42,717 bases of DNA from the NCBI GenBank assembly GCA_903861125.1, contig CAIOTF010000027.1, positions 1 to 42,717 of the forward strand, in the 5' to 3' direction. This stretch comes from an uncultured Ignavibacteriota bacterium (GTDB lineage Bacteria; Bacteroidota; Ignavibacteria; UBA10030; UBA8401). Made by a program: the position numbers and the translations under genes. Shown piece by piece: positions 36,408-42,717 of this stretch (positions within the stretch are counted from its first letter, which is position 1; the number at the start of each line of letters is the position of its first letter). The notes under the pieces were generated by a model, which saw nothing but the letters and a program-made list of their open reading frames with translations, was not told where the DNA came from and ran no database searches.

Positions 36408-37016
36408 ATGAGTGACGGCCGCATCCGAATTCTTATTGCCGATGATGATCCTGTAATACTGGAGATATTACAAAAAACATTGTGGTCCTTCGGGTATGAT
36501 GTTGTATGTGCCCGCGACGGCAAAGAAGCATGGGAAATGTACGTTGGACAAACCCCGAATATCGTCATTACCGATTGGATGATGCCAAAGGTGAATGGAC
36601 TTGAATTTACCAGAATGATACGCAGTCACAATCTTTTCCCCTACACGTATATTTTTTTTCTTACGGTGCTGGGCGGAAAGGGAAGTTACATCGAGAGCAT
36701 TCATGCGGGAGCGGATGATTTCATAACAAAGCCGGTGGATGCGGACGAATTGCGCGTGCGCCTGCACGTTGCAGAACGGACGATCCGTTTGCACACGCAT
36801 GCCAAAAGGCTTGAAGGAATGTTCAATGCATGTCCCGGTTGCAAAAGGATCATGCAGCAAGACCGGACGTGGGCTTCCATCGAATCATTATTGGTCGAAA
36901 AATCGTATGCATCGGTCTCGCACGGCGTATGTCCGCATTGTTATGAAACAGTGATGAAACCGCAGATTGAATCATTTAAGAACAGGAACAAAACCATTTC
37001 TGATCAACGGATGTGA
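36408..37016 (+). CDS. Receiver protein with C-terminal CxxC...CxxC zinc-finger-like tail (1)
   Basis: A 202-residue protein from the ATG at 36408, preceded by GGAAGGAGGG one base after the kinase stop. The receiver (about 5-125) has DDD12-14, Asp56 in VITDWMMP and Lys108. The tail holds Cys142, Cys145, Cys175 and Cys178, with SHGVCPHC at 171-178. This pattern (C..C, then ...W..., then SHG.CP.C) is common at the ends of PAS- and receiver-containing proteins and may bind a metal. It has no DNA-binding or enzymatic domain. It is a likely target of the HPt domain encoded upstream. Confidence 0.9.
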   Translation: MSDGRIRILIADDDPVILEILQKTLWSFGYDVVCARDGKEAWEMYVGQTPNIVITDWMMPKVNGLEFTRMIRSHNLFPYTYIFFLTVLGGKGSYIESIHAGADDFITKPVDADELRVRLHVAERTIRLHTHAKRLEGMFNACPGCKRIMQQDRTWASIESLLVEKSYASVSHGVCPHCYETVMKPQIESFKNRNKTISDQRM

Positions 37017-37028
37017 TTGAGGTATGGA

Positions 37029-37589
37029 ATGAAGATCGTAGTAGCAGACGATGATATTATTTCCCTGATGACACTGACCGCCCGGCTGAAATCATTGGGG
37101 CATGAAGTGTACGAAGCGGAGGACGGCGAAGCAGCCTGGGAACTGTACCGGTCGAAAGAACCGGAAGTGATCGTTACGGATTGGATGATGCCGAAACTTA
37201 ACGGATTAGAACTGTGCCGGAGAATCCGCGAGAGAAAAAATAACCGGTACACATATATCATTATGCTCACCTCGAATACCGGTAAGGAGAATTTTCTTAC
37301 CGGCATGGATTCCGGAGTAGATGATTTTCTTCAGAAACCGTCCGACAGCGACATTATCGGAATCAAACTTTTTGTTGCACAGCGGATTCTCTCACTCGAA
37401 ACGAATGTAACAAGGCTTGAAGGACTGCTCCCTTTGTGTTCGTACTGCAAGAATGTCCGGAATACGGACGACAGTTGGGAAGATGTTACGACCTATGTCT
37501 CTTCACGCAGCAATGCGCAGTTTACATCATCCTTTTGCCCGGATTGCGAGAAAAAAGCTCAGAACACACACGTGCGTATCGGTGCGTAA
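37029..37589 (+). CDS. Receiver protein with C-terminal CxxC...CxxC zinc-finger-like tail (2)
   Basis: A 186-residue paralogue of the previous protein. I start it at the ATG at 37029, after GAGGTATGGA, where the receiver begins; a TTG at 37017 is also open. The receiver has DDD7-9, Asp51 in IVTDWMMP and Lys103. The tail has Cys137, Cys140, Cys170 and Cys173, with Trp150 between the pairs, but FTSSFCPDC replaces the usual FSHGICPDC. It follows the first copy by 12 bp, so they arose by tandem duplication and are co-expressed. Confidence 0.9.
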   Translation: MKIVVADDDIISLMTLTARLKSLGHEVYEAEDGEAAWELYRSKEPEVIVTDWMMPKLNGLELCRRIRERKNNRYTYIIMLTSNTGKENFLTGMDSGVDDFLQKPSDSDIIGIKLFVAQRILSLETNVTRLEGLLPLCSYCKNVRNTDDSWEDVTTYVSSRSNAQFTSSFCPDCEKKAQNTHVRIGA

Positions 37590-37767
37590 TATTGTGCAAC
37601 TGAAAGTATTTCACCAACAGAACCATATCATACGGTTATCCTAGTCGCCGATCTTTGGATAATCATACAAAATATGCCATTGTTGAAGATTTTTTTCTGG
37701 CATGTCTCTTGTATGTGCCGTATTCACTGAATGGTGTTTTTCTTATCTCGGAAAGTAAAGTAGCAAT

Positions 37768-38022
37768 ATGCCAGGATTGTTCAAACGATGCCCGCTTTGT
37801 TTCAAGGAATGGCTGACGGAAGATGATTTTTTGCAAGATCGTACGTTGATGATCAACGGGTATCAATTTGCAGGAAAACAAACCACGCCTCCGTTTCCGG
37901 ATGGATATATACTTTTTACGCACAGCGTGCATGGCTGCGGAACAACGCTGGCTGTGATTGCAAAAGCATTTAAGGAAGTTGACCGAAAAAAAGAGACAAA
38001 GCATTCATTATCACCTATTTAA
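37768..38022 (+). CDS. Unknown small protein with CPLC motif
   Basis: An 84-residue protein. Cys8-Pro-Leu-Cys11 is followed by EWLTEDDFLQD, GYQFAG, and FTHSVHGCGTTLAV near 50-63. The conserved-looking Cys and His residues suggest a small metal-binding fold. I believe similar small proteins occur near sensory genes in other bacteria but cannot name a family. GGAAAG lies ahead of the ATG. It ends 12 bp before cheW and is probably co-transcribed with it. Confidence 0.75.
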   Translation: MPGLFKRCPLCFKEWLTEDDFLQDRTLMINGYQFAGKQTTPPFPDGYILFTHSVHGCGTTLAVIAKAFKEVDRKKETKHSLSPI

Positions 38023-38034
38023 GGAGAAGTACTC

Positions 38035-38532
38035 ATGGATAACTCAAAAGATGTAACCGTAAAACAAGGCGTTTCGGATGAGCTCTTGCAGCTTGTCAGT
38101 TTCAATATCGGAGAGGAAGAATTCGGCGTTGATATCCTGAAAGTGCAGGAGATCAACCGGATGGTGGATGTAACCCGCGTTCCGAATACGCCGGAATATG
38201 TTGACGGTGTCATTAATCTTCGCGGAAAAGTAATTCCGATTATCGACCTTCGCCGCCGCTTTGGAATGGCCCGCAAAGAAAAAGATAAAAATTCACGCAT
38301 CATCGTGGTTGAATTGAACAGCAAAGTGCTTGGCTTTGTGGTCGATGCTGTGAGCGAAGTATTGCGGATTCAAAAGAGCGTTTCGGAACCGCCGCCGCCG
38401 ATCATAGCAGGAATCGATGCGGATTATATTACAGCTATAGCAAAATTAGAGAATCGTCTTCTTATTCTTCTGGACCTGGAACGTGTTTTAACAACAGAAG
38501 AACATGCAGAGTTGGAAGCGATCGCAGCATAA
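38035..38532 (+). CDS. cheW: CheW chemotaxis coupling protein
   Basis: A 165-residue CheW of standard length. It has the opening LVSFNIGEEEFGVDILKVQEI, the TRVPNTPEYVDGVINLRGKV core, PIIDLRRRFG, and VDAVSEVLRI. CheW links chemoreceptors to the kinase CheA at the membrane. AAGGAGAAG precedes the ATG. A chemoreceptor gene lies 2 kb downstream; no CheA is in the window. Confidence 0.96.
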   Translation: MDNSKDVTVKQGVSDELLQLVSFNIGEEEFGVDILKVQEINRMVDVTRVPNTPEYVDGVINLRGKVIPIIDLRRRFGMARKEKDKNSRIIVVELNSKVLGFVVDAVSEVLRIQKSVSEPPPPIIAGIDADYITAIAKLENRLLILLDLERVLTTEEHAELEAIAA

Positions 38533-38546
38533 TATACCGAACCGTG

Positions 38547-38567
38547 CCGTCCGCGCGCTGCGGACGG
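38547..38567. other. GC-rich hairpin between cheW and the hemerythrin gene
   Basis: A perfect 8-bp stem CCGTCCGC/GCGGACGG with a 5-nt loop, just after the cheW stop. No T-tract follows, so it is not a standard terminator; it may stabilise the cheW transcript or reduce read-through. Confidence 0.55.
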
Positions 38568-38647
38568 TACGTGCTGTACGGGAAGCGATCTTTCCGTTCA
38601 CGACCTCGTGACAGCCGCAGCCGGTAACAAACAAATAGGAGATACAC

Positions 38648-39085
38648 ATGGAGCTGGAATGGAACGATGCAATGGCAACGGGTGTAAAAGAAGTTGATGA
38701 TGCTCATAAGGTTCTTATCATCTGGATCAACAGATTAAGTTTTGAAATGAAATCCAATCACGGAAGACAGGAAATAATCACCGGACTGGATTTTCTGGAA
38801 AAATATGCGGCGCTGCACTTCAAGCACGAAGAGAATTGCATGCTGCAGCTTCACTGTCCAACAGCTCAGGAAAATAAGAATGCTCATGCAGAGTTCCTTG
38901 AGTTCTTCGCGCGGATGAGAAAAAATATTGAACACAACGGTCCTACGGTAAAATCGGTTATTGAAACAAAAAATGTGATGGGTGACTGGCTGAACAATCA
39001 TATCATGAAAATAGATATGGGTCTTGCAAAGTGTGTGCAGAAAACAAATCTCTCTGAAACCGTCGTTGATGAAGAGAAAGTGTGA
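38648..39085 (+). CDS. Bacteriohemerythrin (one iron ligand altered)
   Basis: A 145-residue single-domain hemerythrin, usually an oxygen-binding di-iron protein of the cytoplasm. Ligand-pattern residues present are His20, His57 and Glu61 (HFKHEE), His80, His118 and Asp123 (WLNNHIMKID). The usual YP....H...H motif reads CP....N...H, so the first His of the pair is Asn76. Loss of one ligand could alter iron or oxygen binding. ACAAATAGGAGATACAC precedes the ATG. Hemerythrins near chemotaxis genes often take part in aerotaxis. Confidence 0.93.
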   Translation: MELEWNDAMATGVKEVDDAHKVLIIWINRLSFEMKSNHGRQEIITGLDFLEKYAALHFKHEENCMLQLHCPTAQENKNAHAEFLEFFARMRKNIEHNGPTVKSVIETKNVMGDWLNNHIMKIDMGLAKCVQKTNLSETVVDEEKV

Positions 39086-39161
39086 AGCGGATATTGCCTG
39101 GTGTTAATGTGCTGCAAATATGGAAATGAAAAATTTATTTACTTTTAATCATGAAGCGGGT

Positions 39162-40598
39162 ATGCCGATGAAACCGTTCCGAATATTTTTAATTATTGCC
39201 CTCAGCAGTCTTTTGAATACCAATGTCTATTCACAGAATTTTGCTAAGATCATCGAAATTGTCGGCAACCTTGAAGACTCCATGACCGTCCGGTTCGCGA
39301 ATGAGGCAACCATCCGTTCATCGGAGATCGCTGCCGTTAAAACGGACCTTGCTGCTATTAAAAAAATACTGGTGAACGGCGATCAGTCTACTGTTGCCGA
39401 CCGCCTGAACAGCGCTGCCTCGGAATCGCAAGGCATTATCAGCCGCATAGAAGCTCTTGAACGGAAATCCGCCGAACCGGGTGCTACGGCGGACGGTACG
39501 CGTTTATCCGCGCTTCTTGATCAGCTTGTTGCAGAATTTAAAAAAGTAATCGACGACGAAAAGAAGGCGCAGCAAAAACCGGCTGTCGCACCATCACCGA
39601 TCCAGATCAGCGGCACTCTCTTCTCGTATTTTGTTTATTCCTCGGAAGGGAAAGAAGGAAAGGATTTCAACCGTTTCGATTTGGACAGATTATACCTCAC
39701 CGCAAAAGGGCCGGTATTCGAGGGCGGGAAAATTCAGGTTACAACTGATCTCTACCGCGCCGCATCGTACCGTCAGCCGGATTCAATAGCGAAACTGTAC
39801 TACGGTGGATTTGCTATTCGTATGAAATTTGCATTCATGGATTTTGCCCCCTTCAGTTTCCTTTCAGTAAAATTCGGATTGATCCCGACCGTGTGGCCGA
39901 GTTTTGTTGATGGTGTGTGGAAATACCGCGGTATCAGCGGATCGGTCTCTGATCTTCAGTCGTATTACCCGACGGCTGATATCGGTGTATCCGCGTCATA
40001 CGCATTGCCGGGAAAGATGGGAGATATTTCCGGATTTATTTTGAACGGAAACGGATTTACATCGGCAGAAACAAATCGGTATAAAGATTTTGCGATACGG
40101 GCAAATGTATATCCGTTTATCGACGACCCGCTGCTCAAACCGTTGCTTCTTGCCGCCTACGTGCTGAAAGGGAGCAACATAAGCACAACATCGTCAGCAT
40201 TACCGAGAAACAGATTTGGTGCTTTGCTCAGTTATACATATTCCTTTGCATCGGCAACCGTAGAATACAATTCCCGTCAGGACGCTCCGAAATATGCCGA
40301 TACGCTGCTGTACGGATCTGCTCTTTCGTTCTTCGGTGAAGTCAAGGCTCCGGTGGATGAGTGGAAGGAAAAATGTTCGCTGGTGTGGCGCTTTGATGTT
40401 GTTGAACCAAACGATAAAAAAGGGGGAGATGTTACACGCCTGAAGATTCTTGGCCTTGTCTACAAACCGTTTGACAAACTTATTCTTTCTATAGACCGTC
40501 AATGGATCGATGCCGAAACGAAATCAATGAAGCAATTCGACAACATATTGGTCAACAAAGATGATCGCTGGTTCTTTCATGTGATTGTAAATTTTTAA
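39162..40598 (+). CDS. Outer-membrane beta-barrel protein with N-terminal coiled coil
   Basis: About 478 residues from the ATG at 39162; an in-frame ATG at 39120 would add 14 residues before the signal peptide, and one at 39168 is also possible. The signal peptide (MPMKPFRIFLIIALSSLL...) ends near YSQ. A helical segment (about 25-135) is followed by about 330 residues rich in alternating aromatic and polar residues typical of an outer-membrane barrel, ending in the C-terminal Phe (VIVNF) expected for such proteins. It resembles porins of the phosphate-selective type in general layout; no substrate can be assigned. Confidence 0.82.
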   Translation: MPMKPFRIFLIIALSSLLNTNVYSQNFAKIIEIVGNLEDSMTVRFANEATIRSSEIAAVKTDLAAIKKILVNGDQSTVADRLNSAASESQGIISRIEALERKSAEPGATADGTRLSALLDQLVAEFKKVIDDEKKAQQKPAVAPSPIQISGTLFSYFVYSSEGKEGKDFNRFDLDRLYLTAKGPVFEGGKIQVTTDLYRAASYRQPDSIAKLYYGGFAIRMKFAFMDFAPFSFLSVKFGLIPTVWPSFVDGVWKYRGISGSVSDLQSYYPTADIGVSASYALPGKMGDISGFILNGNGFTSAETNRYKDFAIRANVYPFIDDPLLKPLLLAAYVLKGSNISTTSSALPRNRFGALLSYTYSFASATVEYNSRQDAPKYADTLLYGSALSFFGEVKAPVDEWKEKCSLVWRFDVVEPNDKKGGDVTRLKILGLVYKPFDKLILSIDRQWIDAETKSMKQFDNILVNKDDRWFFHVIVNF

Positions 40599-40626
40599 CC
40601 AACATTCAAAATAAATCATTGAGTCT

Positions 40627-42717
40627 ATGAAAACTTCGAAAACATATGTATTGATGATTGCGGCAATGGTCATCGTTGCCGTTGCATCATTCACAACGGC
40701 GCAGGAAAAACCGAAGAGTGCAAAAGATAAATTACTGGAAATGATGCAGGAGCCGAATCCGGCTCCGGCGGCGAAAGCGGAACCGCAGAATGTTACAAAG
40801 AAAGAAAAGGCTGCACCCGTGCGTAGCGCTGTTAGTGCACAGCCGAAAAAAATCAAAAAAACCGAACAGGTCGCACAAGCAATTTCCGATGTTTCAACTT
40901 CCCCGATGACAAAAGAAGAAACAAATAATACAATTCAACAAACAAACACGGTAAGCGAAGACAAAAAATCCAGCGTATCCCCTGCGGCGGCCGATGAACC
41001 TCCTGGAGATAGCTCCTTCGGAATATTGTTTTATGCACTGTTGCTTGCCACTTTTATCACCATCACCATTATAAGGAGAAACATCATGAAATGGTTCTTA
41101 GATCTGCAAATCGGAACAAAACTGATATCCAGTTTTCTTCTCGTCGCCGGTATCGCCGCATTCGTCGGTTATTTCGGTATCACCAAACTGCAGCAAGCAG
41201 ACAACAGCGATACCATGCTGTTCGAAAACTTCACTGTTCCGATGGGACAAATGTCGGATATCGCCGTGAACTTCCAGCGAATTCGTGTTAATACCCGTGA
41301 CGTTATTCTTGCAAAGAATAATGACGAGATGAGTGAATTCATCAGTAAGATCGAAACGTACCGCGAAAGCATTAATAAGATCGCCGGTGAGTACGAAAAA
41401 ACAATCGTGAGCAAAGAAATGCAGGATATGTTCGCTGAATTTAAAGAATCACGCGTTGAATATGCAAAATATTTGGATGCGCTCAATTCTTTGGCAAAAG
41501 CGAACAAAGATCAGGAAGCAATGGCATTGCTTCAGGGTGACATGAAAAAATCCGCCAACCGCGAAATGGCAATCATCGAAAAGATGGTTGATGCAAAAGT
41601 AACGGCGGCAAAAGGAAAATCCGATAGCAATACTGCGGAAGCAACAGCGGCGCAAACAATAATGCTTACCGTTGTTGTCATCGGTGTGCTTATTGCAATC
41701 GCGCTCGGTTTCTTTATTTCGCGGATGATCTCGAATCCGGTGAAAGAACTGATCACGAACATCGACAATGCCGATCTGAACAATCAGTTCAACAGCACAC
41801 GGAAAGATGAAATCGGAGGGCTCCAGCGGTCGTTCGATAAGTTTGTTCTCTCGATTAAGGATACACTGGTTCAAGTGTCCGAAGCATCTTCGGCAGTGGC
41901 AAGCGCAAGTACCGAGATCAGTTCATCCACCGAACAGATGGCGGCCGGCGCACAGGAACAAAGCTCGCAGGCAGCCGAAGTAGCTACTGCAGTTGAAGAG
42001 ATGACCAAAACCTTGGGCGAAACAAACGGCAACATCCGCAAAGTGGCCGACGGCGCAAAATCGGCGAAAGACAGCGCTAATGAAGGCGGCACAGTTGTGG
42101 AAGATACCATTAAAGGAATGAAGAGAATATCGGATGTCGTTAACCAATCAGCTGAACAGGTAAAAGTATTGGGTGCATCAAGCGACAAGATCGGTGAGAT
42201 CATCGGAGTTATTGATGACATCGCAGATCAGACGAACCTTCTTGCATTGAACGCAGCAATCGAAGCAGCCCGCGCCGGCGAACAGGGTCGTGGTTTTGCG
42301 GTGGTAGCTGATGAAGTGAGAAAATTAGCAGAACGCACATCGAAAGCAACCAAAGAGATTGCATCGATGATCAAACAGATCCAGGCCGATACGAACCAGG
42401 CTGTGACCTCCATGGATAAAGGAACAGAGGAAGTCAGCAAAGGTATTACACTTGCAGAACAGGCAGGACAGATGCTGCTCGGTATTGTCGGCAACGCAGA
42501 ATCGGTTGCGGATATGGTCAGTCAAATTGCAGCGGCCAGCGAACAGCAGGCAAGCGCAAGCGAACAGATCAGCAAGAATGTTGAAGCGATCAGCACGGTA
42601 ACGCAAGAAAGCGCAAGCGGCGTTCAGCAGATTGCCAAGACGGCAGAAGATCTGAACCGGTTAACGGAAAATCTCCAACAACTGTTAGAGAAGTTCAATC
42701 TCGGCGGAACGGAACAA
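40627..42717 (+). CDS. Methyl-accepting chemotaxis protein with unusual N-terminal extension (3' end outside window)
   Basis: An open frame with no stop from 40627 to the window end (697 codons). Residues 1-26 form a signal peptide ([20 protein letters not shown]...). Residues 27-130 are Lys/Pro/Ala/Glu-rich and probably disordered. Residues about 132-150 ([19 protein letters not shown]) are a membrane segment followed by RRN. From residue 154 (ATG at 41086) the protein reads as a standard chemoreceptor: a membrane segment, a four-helix-bundle sensor, a second membrane segment near 41640-41720, HAMP, and the cytoplasmic signalling hairpin with [19 protein letters not shown]. Other receptors of this kind start at MKWF..L.IGTKL, so a shorter product from 41086 is likely. 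The topology of the long form is self-consistent. It probably works with the upstream CheW. Confidence 0.85.
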   Translation, partial: MKTSKTYVLMIAAMVIVAVASFTTAQEKPKSAKDKLLEMMQEPNPAPAAKAEPQNVTKKEKAAPVRSAVSAQPKKIKKTEQVAQAISDVSTSPMTKEETNNTIQQTNTVSEDKKSSVSPAAADEPPGDSSFGILFYALLLATFITITIIRRNIMKWFLDLQIGTKLISSFLLVAGIAAFVGYFGITKLQQADNSDTMLFENFTVPMGQMSDIAVNFQRIRVNTRDVILAKNNDEMSEFISKIETYRESINKIAGEYEKTIVSKEMQDMFAEFKESRVEYAKYLDALNSLAKANKDQEAMALLQGDMKKSANREMAIIEKMVDAKVTAAKGKSDSNTAEATAAQTIMLTVVVIGVLIAIALGFFISRMISNPVKELITNIDNADLNNQFNSTRKDEIGGLQRSFDKFVLSIKDTLVQVSEASSAVASASTEISSSTEQMAAGAQEQSSQAAEVATAVEEMTKTLGETNGNIRKVADGAKSAKDSANEGGTVVEDTIKGMKRISDVVNQSAEQVKVLGASSDKIGEIIGVIDDIADQTNLLALNAAIEAARAGEQGRGFAVVADEVRKLAERTSKATKEIASMIKQIQADTNQAVTSMDKGTEEVSKGITLAEQAGQMLLGIVGNAESVADMVSQIAAASEQQASASEQISKNVEAISTVTQESASGVQQIAKTAEDLNRLTENLQQLLEKFNLGGTEQ
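41073..41088 (+). promoter_or_regulatory. Strong internal ribosome binding site and start for the chemoreceptor
   Basis: AAGGAGAAACATCATG places an ideal Shine-Dalgarno sequence seven bases before the ATG at 41086, in frame with the longer frame from 40627. The first start at 40627 has no recognisable site. This suggests the receptor is mainly or also made from 41086. Confidence 0.75.

Noticed and set aside
37647-37654. GCCGATCT in the gap before the small Cys protein gene
   Set aside because: The last two bases differ from the sigma-28 -10 element, and no upstream element is present at 15 bp.

Overview
The window looks like chromosomal DNA from a flagellated member of the Fibrobacterota-Chlorobiota-Bacteroidota group, most like the Ignavibacteria. 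The main evidence is the large surface protein at its left end. It has a signal peptide and a C-terminal type IX secretion (T9SS) sorting domain with the 'NYPNPFNPSTTI' motif that is frequent in Ignavibacteria and relatives. It sits on the same chromosome as flagellin, FliS, FliD, FlaG, CheW and a chemoreceptor. Many genes carry good Shine-Dalgarno sequences, unlike typical Bacteroidia. The lineage is inference; no rRNA or housekeeping marker is present.

Layout. (1) 1-5197: one minus-strand gene for a T9SS-sorted, cohesin- and dockerin-like surface protein. It is flanked on both sides by intergenic DNA packed with a short degenerate repeat (core GTGGCAA), including tandem arrays of 87 and 159 bp. 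(2) 5198-14068: a surface-glycan or flagellin-glycosylation block with an RmlD-like reductase, an FkbM methyltransferase fusion, a roughly 1600-residue multi-domain glycosyltransferase and a GT2-TPR glycosyltransferase. (3) 14391-18532: a flagellar filament block with a sigma-28 type promoter, flagellin, terminator, fliS, fliD, flaG, a FliT-like gene, a FlgM-like gene and an unknown. (4) 18686-37589: a dense signal-transduction block with a NarL-type regulator, a histidine kinase plus an NtrC-type regulator, a kinase with eight PAS domains, a related kinase lacking its phosphoacceptor histidine, two hybrid kinases, an HDOD pair, and two tandem receiver proteins with CxxC...CxxC tails. (5) 37768-42717: a small Cys protein, CheW, a bacteriohemerythrin, an outer-membrane protein and a chemoreceptor that runs off the window.

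How it may fit together. The flagellin gene and the T9SS surface-protein gene each carry the same TGAA-N15-GCCGATAA sequence about 83 bp before their start codons, so both may be sigma-28 (FliA) targets. A FlgM-like anti-sigma candidate lies in the filament operon. The glycosyltransferases directly before flagellin could decorate the filament. The large kinase block, HDOD proteins, CheW, hemerythrin and chemoreceptor suggest a redox- or oxygen-responsive motility and surface-behaviour programme. No CheA, CheY/CheR/CheB set, basal-body genes or sigma-28 gene is in the window.

Most unusual points: the shared sigma-28-like promoters; a chemoreceptor reading frame that opens with a signal peptide and an extra membrane segment but also has a strong internal start; a kinase with Gln in place of the phosphoacceptor His; a hybrid kinase with a degenerate first receiver; a hemerythrin with one iron-ligand His replaced by Asn; and repeat arrays whose periods are multiples of three.
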